A stretch of DNA of 64,000 bases from assembly GCF_900110645.1 (NCBI RefSeq), contig NZ_FOFB01000009.1, positions 70,517 to 134,516 on the forward strand. Reading direction: 5' to 3'. The position numbers were made by a program, and so were the translations under genes. The DNA comes from Neolewinella agarilytica (lineage in GTDB: Bacteria; Bacteroidota; Bacteroidia; Chitinophagales; Saprospiraceae). The notes below the pieces were generated by a model. It was not told the DNA's origin and made no database searches. It saw nothing but the letters and a program-made list of their open reading frames with translations. This document shows, piece by piece, positions 51,701-57,782 of this stretch. The stretch's first letter is position 1. Each line of letters opens with the position of its first letter.

Positions 51701-53510
51701 CGTGGAGCTCGTTATCTACCAGCTTGTGGGTAACAAAGACGATGCCACCAACGGCGAAACGGACGATATTCTTCTCGATGTAGGCTCCGACGGCGATCTG
51801 TCCACGACCACTGACGGCATGCCACTGTTAACTGACGCCAACGGCGATTACCTCGTCACCGGCCTCCAACCGGGCGACTACTACCTGGTTATTCCCTCTG
51901 GCAACTTCGCCGATGGCGAAGCGCTGAACGATATCTCGATTTCGTCTACGGACATCGCGACCTCAGCGGCGGATAACCAACGGGACGGCGACGATAACGG
52001 CCTGCAGCCCGCTGGCCCGGCGACCGAAGTGTGCAGCCCCGTCATCACCCTCTCCGCTGGCGACGAACCGGAAGACGGTACGGACCCCGACGAAGAAACG
52101 GGCTCCGGCTCCACCCAGGACAATGCCTCGCCCCTCCGCGATGACAACGGCGATATGACGGTCGACTTCGGTTTCTTCCGTCCGCTCAGCATCGGCTCCA
52201 CGGTCTTCGAAGATGGAGACAATAGCGGTCGTCAGGATGCCGGGGAGGCAGCCATCCCTAATGTAGTCGTCCAGCTTTTCCGGACGGTAGGGAATAAGGA
52301 CGACGATATCAATCGAGAAACGGATGATACCTTGTTGGATGCCGGCTCAGATGGAGATTTAATCACCCCAACTGATGGATTGCCGACAACCACAAATTCT
52401 ACAGGAGACTACCTTTTTACGGGTCTTACGCCTGATGAATATTATGTCGTTATCCCCACTAGCGAATTTGGTGTTGGAGAGCCACTTGAGGTACTCAATG
52501 TTTCCTCCTATGATATTGCCACCTCGCTGACGGATAACCAAATTGACGGCGACGATAATGGTCAGCAACCCGCTGGTCGGGGAACCGCTATTTGTAGCCC
52601 GGAAATCACCCTGTCTGTTGGCGACGAGCCGATTAACGGTTCAGTGGCTGGCACTGAGGTGGATCAGGGCAACGTGCAGGATGATGCTACGGCAGCAAGG
52701 GACGCCAATGGTGATATGACAATTGATATGGGGCTATTCGCTCCGGTATGCCTTGGAGATACCGCCTTTATCGATATTGACGGAGATGGAATCCAATCCG
52801 TTGGAGACGAACCCTTACCCGGAGTTGTCGTAACGCTTTATGAAAGTGAGACCATGATGCCATTTACGGGAATGGACGTAAACGGTAATACTGTTGATCC
52901 ACTAATCACCAATATGGACGGAGCGTATAAATTTACCGACCTTCCTCCCGGAGATTACTACGTTGTTTTCGATATTTCGATGATTGCTAATGCTGATCTG
53001 TACGAGTTCACCATACCAAATCAGGGAGATGATATTGATGATTCTGATGCCATCCCGGATGGACCTGGCGATGATGTCGCGAGAAGCGAGTCGACGGGAG
53101 GTCTTGATTCTGGCGAAGAATTCCGGAATCTGGACGTTGGGGTGACTTGTGCCATTACCGTGGAAGTATCCCAACCATTCACGATCTGTAGTACCCAGCC
53201 GATTAACCTGTTGGAAGGAGCCTCTGTCTCTCCGGAAAGACTGGGTGGGGTATGGTCCACGTCCGATGGTACTGGTTCCTTCGTAGATGTTGATGGAAAT
53301 GCCTTGTTAGCCCCCTTCGAGTTAGGCATTGCCGCTGAATATTTGCCAAGCAGGGAGGATGGTTTACGAGGATTTGTTACGTTTGTGCTATCCAGTGGAG
53401 ATCCCGGTGAATTAGTTCCGCCAAGTAGCTGTGCAACCGTGAGCAGCGCAGCCTTAAGAATTGAGGTTCTTAATGTTGACTGTGGGCAGCTTCTTTGGGA
53501 CGGGAAGTAA
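45732..53510 (+). CDS. Giant SdrD-B-like repeat protein
   Basis: 2592 aa. N-terminal hydrophobic segment (residues about 4-24). SdrD-B-like modules (VFKDFNGDGIRQSTEPPVAG; NRVWFDSNRDGIQTPDEPG; YAWVDTDEDGVQDACEEP) carry Asp/Gly Ca2+-loop motifs and recur through the protein. Two long paralogous regions (about residues 140-680 and 1130-1620) look like beta-propellers (DISEDGETLYVVNLFDRQLY; DLSEDNSRLYVMNLFDKTLY). Three 187-aa units follow (about 1778-2338), then a last SdrD-B module and a short Ig-like end (NVDCGQLLWDGK). No T9SS sorting domain is visible, which is odd for so large an exported protein. Same strand as the peptidase, 158 bp after it, and closed by a terminator. Confidence 0.82.
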   Translation: MKNINLISGIALALFSVLPWSMSWPDTVDLIREQSGPNDIMVSVFKDFNGDGIRQSTEPPVAGVTVTAYDDLNALAAQDNIGNSGNYLLNVGAGTGTYRVEVTGLPVDLQPGAVGSSTVFFATANQTVAVALANPDQYSQPNPPLITTCFIEGPQSVGAGETLIRFDYDSGCFDAGINATCDDGGTFNGPKAALADASDIGSTFGVAYQRNTRSAFVASFMKRHAGFKENGKTGIIYRVQNPNTATPTITEYIDFDALGIPTQPLTGDPHPADNASVTDWELDNNSWDWVGKMSFGDLDISEDGETLYVVNLFDRQLYSFPAKATPYTAADAAMVTAIPLPQPCGNAIDARPFGLGVYNGKVYFSMICSGESSTGAWAGGKIPANSVCNVNTPPVGDRTALEANIYEYDPGTGLVNLTPVLNFPLNYGRGLAINSSYGATSATWNPWVSEWTVFNRPPRIINNTKALAQDRSYPQPMISDIEFDANGNMVLGLRDRFGDQTGHLQSAPAGFTINPDPDPGNGAPPAFENMYDGVAEGDILRACGDPTSGWTLESGGACGGISGPTAPNVNSNGPGGGEYYSQDDYDNFHNEIAQGGMVIVPGQEEVVTIVTDPINSSTEFYDAGIVWYRNSDGQRVQNFLVFSTAVGVGDDDGPTFAKANGLGDMIALSDPTPIQIGNRVWFDSNRDGIQTPDEPGLNGVLVELYKDIGGVMTKVAETTTSADPLQGNGAYKFTNSTEQTWSNGQTEVLPNMSYEIRVSLADVQSVENTVTEFTLPNGSGDSSNNNLSDLNDSDANSSGVIAFQTGGAGENNHTLDIGARVGCSVSGSIVSETCDGMSTPVTADDTYDIVVTATVTNGSGAYDVLVDGLEVTAAVSSGTQTTITLPASGTTVDISFRDATDDSCMSGAITSSSLESCSPAIPCDVSITNVRVACANETEFMLTFDVNWDYILATTDMIQVTVNGVAQAPFTPLTPAGTQAFGPFSFNQPANGLLMEASFTGLSTCSTIASADLIACTDPCTDALGGNVFNDFNNDGADAGASEVGQSNVLVEVYECDNDVPVATTYTNADGDWSVDDTNITYPVRVEFSTPLQDYLQPGVAGMNNGTNVQFVEAPTCQVIYGVLNPSTYCGEDVSLVTTCYLGGDNTGGQAAVLTWSYENVGLGPNDKRSVSTVGQVASAWGASYNTSEKELLVAAVLKRHSGLHYEADGSGGLDAIYAIDPFSSNPNGTIWLELDDDLGIDVGSIPDNAGRGLGAPTAPSNDVEAYDKAGKVGIGDIDLSEDNSRLYVMNLFDKTLYEIDVATKTLVNSYPVPDPGCANGDYRPWAVQYHKGKVYVGSICDGSEAGKNATAGDALTNETGRSDLRAYVYKLSDGTFNEVLDFSLDYTREPPDQYNGSCNTSDGWFPWVQSNEVPLSCVFFNPTNVIGYPQPLLTDIEFTDSGDMILGFLDRTGLQIGNGNYGPTGTTLYGLASSGDILHACADGAGGFTLESPECANVNGHFLNSDSGEYNAFPDGHGEYYGGDFFHNNGTFSNPNEFPGHSEITLGGLAVLSGSGEVIANAYDPVTGGNNFGTGGIIRLSTTTGMRTSNGFQLYDASDVGTFGKGVGIGDLEIICGESPIQIGNYAWVDTDEDGVQDACEEPVENLPVSLYTKDDNGDLTLVATTTTTADGEYYFTGDGTTGETWTNIDDVILKDTTYLIVFGDAATAPTDTTILAGGVEYTITADSTGEGNSPGLNDSDAILMNVNGTMLPAICYSTADTTDHTLDVGLKSVAFLSIGSTVFEDLDNNALQDVDEDGIPNVELVIYQLVGNKDDATNGETDDILLDVGSDGDLSTATDGMPLVTDANGDYLVTGLQPGDYYLVIPSGNFADGEALNDISISSTDIATSAADNQRDGDDNGLQPAGPATEVCSPVITLSAGDEPEDGTDPDEETGSGSTQDNASPLRDDNGDMTVDFGFFRPLSIGSTVFEDLDNNALQDVDEDGIPNVELVIYQLVGNKDDATNGETDDILLDVGSDGDLSTTTDGMPLLTDANGDYLVTGLQPGDYYLVIPSGNFADGEALNDISISSTDIATSAADNQRDGDDNGLQPAGPATEVCSPVITLSAGDEPEDGTDPDEETGSGSTQDNASPLRDDNGDMTVDFGFFRPLSIGSTVFEDGDNSGRQDAGEAAIPNVVVQLFRTVGNKDDDINRETDDTLLDAGSDGDLITPTDGLPTTTNSTGDYLFTGLTPDEYYVVIPTSEFGVGEPLEVLNVSSYDIATSLTDNQIDGDDNGQQPAGRGTAICSPEITLSVGDEPINGSVAGTEVDQGNVQDDATAARDANGDMTIDMGLFAPVCLGDTAFIDIDGDGIQSVGDEPLPGVVVTLYESETMMPFTGMDVNGNTVDPLITNMDGAYKFTDLPPGDYYVVFDISMIANADLYEFTIPNQGDDIDDSDAIPDGPGDDVARSESTGGLDSGEEFRNLDVGVTCAITVEVSQPFTICSTQPINLLEGASVSPERLGGVWSTSDGTGSFVDVDGNALLAPFELGIAAEYLPSREDGLRGFVTFVLSSGDPGELVPPSSCATVSSAALRIEVLNVDCGQLLWDGK
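48837..48856 (-). repeat. Dispersed 20-bp element, copy 9
   Basis: On the minus strand CTTGCACCTGCGTCCGCGCC. Encodes GADAGAS in an SdrD-B Ca2+ loop (FNNDGADAGASEVGQ), where related modules have only a short DG-x-D stretch. Confidence 0.7.
51063..52744 (+). repeat. Three tandem 561-bp (187-aa) units
   Basis: Units start at 51063, 51624 and 52185 with the same CTCAGCATCGGCTCCAC, exactly 561 bp apart. The first two differ at only two amino acids (TAT to TTT and VT to LT region) and few bases; the third is clearly diverged. Indicates a recent duplication or gene conversion of units 1 and 2. Confidence 0.92.
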
Positions 53511-53625
53511 CAATCCCATATATAGTATTATTTTTGTGTTTTGTCAGAAAGGCTTGGGCAATAAATTGTCTTTGTATTAGCGTCTCTCCAAACTGACCCA
53601 AGGCCTTATGCGTACTTTACTTTCT

Positions 53626-53662
53626 AACCCCGGCACTGAAAAGTGACCGGGGTTCTTGTTTT
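53626..53662 (+). terminator. Rho-independent terminator after the SdrD-B-like gene
   Basis: AACCCCGGCACT pairs with AGTG-A-CCGGGGTT (one bulged A) around a GAAA tetraloop, followed by CTTGTTTT. Confidence 0.85.
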
Positions 53663-53696
53663 ACCAGCCCAAAGAGTTTGCGCCTTATCCTTGTCA

Positions 53697-53713
53697 GGCG
53701 CTGCCGCAGGTGC
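53697..53713 (-). repeat. Dispersed 20-bp element, copy 10
   Basis: On the minus strand GCACCTGCGGCAGCGCC; intergenic, about 95 bp before the asparaginase start. Confidence 0.6.
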
Positions 53714-53806
53714 TGGCGCAGGCTGAAAGAGCAAGGAAAGCCTTCCGTAAGAAAAGGCTCCAAAGGGCGAAAAAATCCTACCTTAGCCAGCAAAACACTC
53801 CCGCTG

Positions 53807-54880
53807 ATGGCTATGCGTACCCTCTTACTCTGCTCCCTTATTCTTCTGCTTTGCACCTGCGACCGCGCCACCTCTGAATCGGACCCGGAAGCTGAAAAAA
53901 CTGCTGCTATGGAAGCTCCTTCTACGCCCGCTCCCGAATACGCCATGGTTATCCACGGCGGTGCCGGTACCATCCTGCCCGAAAACATGACGCCCGAGCG
54001 GGCCGCTGGCATCAAAGCAGCCATGAACGCCGCCCTTGATGCCGGAGAGGCCGTCCTCAAAGCCGGCGGCTCCGCCGCCGATGCCGTCGAGAAAACGATC
54101 TGGGTAATGGAAGACAGCCCCCACTTCAACGCCGGTAAGGGAGCCGTTTTTACCAACGCCGGCATCAACGAAATGGACGCCAGCTTCATGACGGGCCACG
54201 ACCAAAACGCTGGCGCCATCGGCGGCGTCACCAACCTCAAGCACCCCATCAGCGGTGCCCGGGCCGTGCTGGAAAAGTCCGAACACGTCCTGCTATCCGG
54301 TAAAGGTGCCGAAGAATTCTCCATCCTGCAGGGACTGGAAACCGTCGACCCCAAGTACTTCTGGACCGAACACCGCTGGGCCGCCCTGCAGCGCGCCCTC
54401 GAAGGCGAAAAGGTAGAACAGGAAAAAATTGAAGGCAATCGTATCATCGAGGAAATTGACCGGAAGTACGGAACCGTCGGTTGCGTCGCCCTGGATAAAT
54501 CCGGTAACCTCGCCGCCGGCACCTCCACCGGAGGCATGACCAACAAACGCTACAATCGCCTCGGAGACAGCCCCCTGATCGGCGCCGGCACCTACGCCGA
54601 CAACGCCACCTGCGGCGTTAGCTGTACGGGATGGGGAGAGTTCTTCATCCGCTATGCTGTAGCCTACGATGTACACGCCCGTATGGCCTACGGAAACGCC
54701 TCCGTACAGGATGCTGCCGATGCCGTCATCAACAAAACCCTCGTAGAAAAAGGAGGCACTGGCGGCCTCATTGCCCTTGATGCAAAAGGCAACGTCGCCA
54801 TGCCCTTCAATACGCCCGGTATGTACAGAGCTTACCTGAAGGCAGGGGGCGAACGGGAGATTTTCTTTTACAAAGAATAG
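53807..54880 (+). CDS. Isoaspartyl peptidase/L-asparaginase (Ntn hydrolase) lipoprotein
   Basis: 357 aa from the ATG at 53807 (another Met two codons later); the longer frame upstream has no signal and crosses the intergenic element. N-terminus LLLCSLILLLCTC suggests a lipoprotein. The plant-type asparaginase fold is complete: YAMVIHGGAGTI, HFNAGKGAVFTNAG with NEMDASFM, the autoprocessing site YGTVGCVALD with nucleophile Thr223, and GTSTGGMTNK plus GAGTYADN for substrate binding. The proenzyme cleaves itself before Thr223 to give alpha and beta chains, then hydrolyses isoaspartyl dipeptides or asparagine. The codons for LCTCDRA are a copy of the dispersed element, like LCTCVRA in the SH3-like protein. 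Confidence 0.92.
   Translation: MAMRTLLLCSLILLLCTCDRATSESDPEAEKTAAMEAPSTPAPEYAMVIHGGAGTILPENMTPERAAGIKAAMNAALDAGEAVLKAGGSAADAVEKTIWVMEDSPHFNAGKGAVFTNAGINEMDASFMTGHDQNAGAIGGVTNLKHPISGARAVLEKSEHVLLSGKGAEEFSILQGLETVDPKYFWTEHRWAALQRALEGEKVEQEKIEGNRIIEEIDRKYGTVGCVALDKSGNLAAGTSTGGMTNKRYNRLGDSPLIGAGTYADNATCGVSCTGWGEFFIRYAVAYDVHARMAYGNASVQDAADAVINKTLVEKGGTGGLIALDAKGNVAMPFNTPGMYRAYLKAGGEREIFFYKE
53851..53870 (+). repeat. Dispersed 20-bp element, copy 11
   Basis: TTGCACCTGCGACCGCGCCA within the lipoprotein signal codons of the asparaginase gene (LCTCDRA). Confidence 0.75.
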
Positions 54881-54885
54881 TTTGT

Positions 54886-54934
54886 ACCGCCGACTTTAGT
54901 CGGCGGAAAGCATCGACTAAAGTCGACGCTACAG
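54886..54934. repeat. Double hairpin with CGACTTTAGTCG core
   Basis: CCGCCGACTTTAGTCGGCGG is a 20-nt perfect palindrome, followed by GCATCGACTAAAGTCGACGC, a related second one. It fills the gap between two convergent genes and probably ends transcription from both sides. Similar 'GACTTTAGTC' palindromes are scattered through Bacteroidota genomes in my experience. Confidence 0.75.
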
Positions 54935-55285
54935 CCCGAATTCCGCCCTCTTCTTCTTCGTCAACGACTTAATGATCAGGTCATAGCTGTGGTCAATGAG
55001 TTCTTTAATGAAGTCATCGCTGAGGTCTCCGTCTTCGATGTAGACCGTGTTCCAATGCTTTTTATTCATGTGCCAGCCGGGCTTCACCTCTTCGTGCTGC
55101 TCCCGTAGCTGAATGGCGTATTCGGGGTCGCATTTAAGGTTGACGCGCAGGTCTTCCTCATCGAGCCCCGTTACTGCAAACATTTTGCCCGCTGCTTTAA
55201 AGACCAGCGTGTCCGGACCAAAAGGAAGCCCTTCAGTGGTGGCCGCTTTAGACAGGCAGTAATCGCGGAGTTGTTCGAGATGCAT
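54929..55285 (-). CDS. MmcQ/YjbR family protein
   Basis: 118 aa, full family length. MHLEQLRDYCLSKAATTEGLPFG, then VFKAAGKMFAVTGL, LRVNLKCDPEYAIQLRE and VKPGWHMNKKHWNTVYI are the standard MmcQ/YjbR (DUF419) blocks; the fold is CyaY-like and some members bind DNA, but the role is not established. A perfect -7 box lies about 60 bp upstream, and the 5' leader contains one arm of an inverted heptamer repeat. Convergent with the asparaginase gene. Confidence 0.88.
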   Translation of the reverse strand: MHLEQLRDYCLSKAATTEGLPFGPDTLVFKAAGKMFAVTGLDEEDLRVNLKCDPEYAIQLREQHEEVKPGWHMNKKHWNTVYIEDGDLSDDFIKELIDHSYDLIIKSLTKKKRAEFGL

Positions 55286-55587
55286 GGTTGGTTCTTTGGT
55301 CTGTTAGTCTTTTGGACTACCGCTATTAGTAGGGTAGTTTTCAAATGTAGCAATTTACAGGAAACTCTTCCGTGGCGCAGCGGGCCCTGTGGAGCCTCCA
55401 AAATACGGCAATCTTCAGCGTCCACCTCCTCCTTCTGCGTGAGACCCTCCCTCGCTGCGCAGCAGGCCCTCTTTCCCCCTCTGCCTCTCTGCGTCCCTCT
55501 GCGTGAGATCCTCCCTGTCGCAAAGCGACCCTGTACCGCCTCCAAAATACAGCAGCCCCAAAAGACCAAAGAACCAAAAGACCAAAC
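55286..55587. repeat. Repeat-filled intergenic region between YjbR-like and sugar porter genes
   Basis: No gene seen. The ends are inverted tandem 7-8-mers: TTGGTTCTTTGGTCTG near 55288 and CCAAAAGACCAAAGAACC near 55558. Between them three imperfect units of about 60 bp recur (CGCAGCGGGCCCTG...CCTCCAAAATAC at about 55376-55404, a middle variant near 55440-55475, and GCAAAGCGACCCTG...CCTCCAAAATAC at about 55519-55550), with CTCTGCGT runs. Confidence 0.65.
55342..55349 (-). promoter_or_regulatory. -7 box TACATTTG of the YjbR-like gene
   Basis: A perfect TAnnTTTG on the minus strand, 57 bp before the start codon. No convincing -33 box was seen. Confidence 0.45.
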
Positions 55588-56916
55588 CTAGCCCTCCAAC
55601 CTCCGCTGCAACTCTTCCAGGTCCACTCCCTTCGTCTCCGGCATCAGGAAATGAACGAAGAGTAACTGAAGCACCATACAGGCGGCAAATAGCGCGAAGA
55701 TGGGCCCTTCGCCAAAGGTCGAGGCCAGTACCGGGAAGTTCCCCCCGATGATGGCGGCAAATACCCAGTGCGTAGCGGAGCCGAGCGACGCGCCCAGTCC
55801 CCGTACCTCATTACCGAATATCTCACTAAGGAAAACCCAGATCACGGCTCCCTGCCCAATGGCGTGGCTGCCAATGAAGACAAATAGCCAGACGGGCACA
55901 ATGGCTCCACTGAGATTACCGGAGAAGAAGGCCCAGCTCACAGCTCCCAGTGAAATGATGTACCCAAAGGAACCGATGTACATCAGGTTACGCCGGCCGG
56001 CCCGGTCAATGAGGAACATCCCCAGCATGGTGAAGACGACATTGACGACACCGATGCCCACCGAAGACAGCAGCGAACTGCTGCGTTCCAGCCCCGCAGC
56101 TTCAAAAATGTCCGGCGCGTAATAGATGACAGCGTTAATGCCAGAAATCTGGTTGAAGAGCGCAAACAGAAAAGCGTAGAAGATCGGCTTGCGATATTTT
56201 TTGGTAAAAAAGGAGCTCAGGGCGACGGTTTCTTTCGTCGTGTTACTGGCTTCAATTGCGGCCATTTCCGACTCCGCTGTACCCGGGTCAATGATCCGGA
56301 GCACCTCCATCGCCTCTTCCTTTTCGCCAGCTTTAGTGATGAGCCAGCGCGGACTGCGCGGCACCCGAAAGAGCATCACCAGAAAGAGTAGGGCGGGCAT
56401 AATTTCAATTCCCAGCATGAGGCGCCAATTATCCCCAAAACCCGCTGCGTCAACGGCATAGTTAGAGAAGTAAGCCACCAGAATACCAACGACCAGATTA
56501 AACTGAAAGGCCGCTACTAACTGCCCCCGGTACTTCGCCGGGGCGATTTCGGTTATGTACAAAGGCGCAACTACAGAGCTGGCGCCCACCCCTAATCCAC
56601 CGATGAAGCGGGCAATGCTCAGCATCACTACGTCAGTAGCCAGGGCGGAGCCAATGGCGGAAACAAGGAACAATAGGCCAATACCGATCAGACTGGCCTT
56701 TCGTCCGAACTTATCCGCAGGGATGCCCCCGAAAATAGCCCCGATAACCGTTCCGTACAGAGCCGCTGCTACCATCTGACCAATGGCTACATCTCCTAAT
56801 GCCCATTCAGCCTTAATGATGCCATTTACACCGCTGATGACAGCAGTATCGAAGCCAAACAGGAAACCTCCCAGCGCGACGGTAATCGACCAGGTCCAGA
56901 CTTTTGCACTATTCAT
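55588..56916 (-). CDS. Sugar porter family MFS transporter
   Basis: 442 aa with 12 predicted membrane helices. Sugar-porter signatures are present: GFLFGFDTAVISGV in helix 1, a GGIPADKFGRKASLIG loop, RFIGGLGVGASSVVAPLYITEIAPAKYRG split across the helix 4-5 region, VPRSPRWLI before the central loop, NQISGINAVIYYAPDIFE in helix 7 and MPETKGVDLEEL at the end. These proteins bring hexoses or pentoses into the cell, usually with H+ or Na+. Start overlaps the stop of the DoxX-like gene by one base (TGATG), so translation is probably coupled. Confidence 0.93.
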   Translation of the reverse strand: MNSAKVWTWSITVALGGFLFGFDTAVISGVNGIIKAEWALGDVAIGQMVAAALYGTVIGAIFGGIPADKFGRKASLIGIGLLFLVSAIGSALATDVVMLSIARFIGGLGVGASSVVAPLYITEIAPAKYRGQLVAAFQFNLVVGILVAYFSNYAVDAAGFGDNWRLMLGIEIMPALLFLVMLFRVPRSPRWLITKAGEKEEAMEVLRIIDPGTAESEMAAIEASNTTKETVALSSFFTKKYRKPIFYAFLFALFNQISGINAVIYYAPDIFEAAGLERSSSLLSSVGIGVVNVVFTMLGMFLIDRAGRRNLMYIGSFGYIISLGAVSWAFFSGNLSGAIVPVWLFVFIGSHAIGQGAVIWVFLSEIFGNEVRGLGASLGSATHWVFAAIIGGNFPVLASTFGEGPIFALFAACMVLQLLFVHFLMPETKGVDLEELQRRLEG

Positions 56917-57275
56917 CAGACAGGGGAGTTCTCAATGCTATTATTCATCAGGCTGGGGCGGTAGAGCACCGTGCCTACGTAAAGGATGATGTTAAGGACT
57001 ACGCCGACAATTGGTAATTCGCCCTCATGCAACCAGCTGAAGGCAATGATGCCGCCGATGTAACTGGCCGCCAGAATGATGCCCAGCAAGCGCCGCTTAG
57101 GGATCGTGATCAGCGCGGCAATGATGAATTCGATGACCGCCAAAATGTAGGGCGCCATGTCGTTACCAAAGCCTTTGGCTGCTTCTTCAGCGCCAACAAT
57201 TTTAAGGACGCCCGTGATGGCCATAGCCACACCGATTAGAGAAATCATCCCTAATCCAATTTTTTCTTGTTTCAT
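56916..57275 (-). CDS. DoxX-like membrane protein
   Basis: 119 aa, four hydrophobic helices (about residues 7-27, 42-60, 65-82 and 88-106). The pattern KIVGAEEAAKGFG after helix 1 and AASYIGGIIAFSWLHEG in the second half fit DoxX-like/DUF4267-like small membrane proteins. It is a tandem paralogue of the next gene upstream (matching EKIGL, GAE, ASYxGG, LPIxGxVLNxxLYVG). TGATG overlap with the sugar porter points to co-production. Function unknown; a helper or redox-related membrane role is speculative. Confidence 0.75.
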   Translation of the reverse strand: MKQEKIGLGMISLIGVAMAITGVLKIVGAEEAAKGFGNDMAPYILAVIEFIIAALITIPKRRLLGIILAASYIGGIIAFSWLHEGELPIVGVVLNIILYVGTVLYRPSLMNNSIENSPV

Positions 57276-57352
57276 GATCGAATCTTTAGAGGGCTCAATC
57301 TATCCATTAATTAATGGGCGACCAAAAAAGTACAGGTTTTACAGCACTATGG

Positions 57353-57709
57353 CTACTCCACTTTATTCCCTCCCAGCAAATATCCCATAGCCGAAGGCGA
57401 ATAGAGGGCGATGCCAACATAGAGTAGCGTATTTAGTACCAGCCCTGGAATGGGAACGCCACCCATCGTGAGCCACTCCGTCGCAATTACCCCGCCCAGA
57501 TAACTGGCGCAGAGGAAAAATCCCAACTGCCGGGTGGTGGGTAGAAACATTGCCAATACGCAAGCCCATTCAATCAGTCCGACCCAAAGCGTGTTGGCGC
57601 CCAGCGCATTCACCATCATTTCTGCTCCGAATACTTTTGCGGTGCCACTGGCTAGTAGGGCCAGGCCCGCGAGACCCCAAAGGGCCAGTCCAATCTTTTC
57701 TCTGCTCAT
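57353..57709 (-). CDS. DoxX-like membrane protein (paralogue)
   Basis: 118 aa from MSREKIGLALWG; the upstream in-frame extension crosses the divergent promoter and shows no homology to its paralogue. Four hydrophobic helices, with GTAKVFGAEMMVNALG and CASYLGGVIATEWLTMGG aligning with the gene at 56916. First gene of the three-gene unit with the second DoxX-like gene (77-bp gap) and the sugar porter. Divergent from the amidohydrolase gene. Confidence 0.75.
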   Translation of the reverse strand: MSREKIGLALWGLAGLALLASGTAKVFGAEMMVNALGANTLWVGLIEWACVLAMFLPTTRQLGFFLCASYLGGVIATEWLTMGGVPIPGLVLNTLLYVGIALYSPSAMGYLLGGNKVE

Positions 57710-57770
57710 CATGAATGTGTTTTGTTTCCCTAAAATAAGCTTTAATGTAGGTACATTTAAGTCGTACGAG

Positions 57771-57778
57771 TATCTTTT
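57771..57778 (+). promoter_or_regulatory. Candidate -7 box (TATCTTTT)
   Basis: Fits TAnnTTTG at 7 of 8 positions and ends 4 nt before the ATG at 57783, again predicting an almost leaderless mRNA. Confidence 0.35.
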
Positions 57779-57782
57779 CGGC

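Noticed and set aside
55286-55587. Insertion-sequence remnant
   Set aside because: Inverted ends are present, but they are tandem 7-8-mers, and no transposase fragment or target duplication is visible.
57534-57782. Longer start for the amidohydrolase
   Set aside because: The extra 83 codons overlap the divergent DoxX-like gene and would bury the signal peptide.
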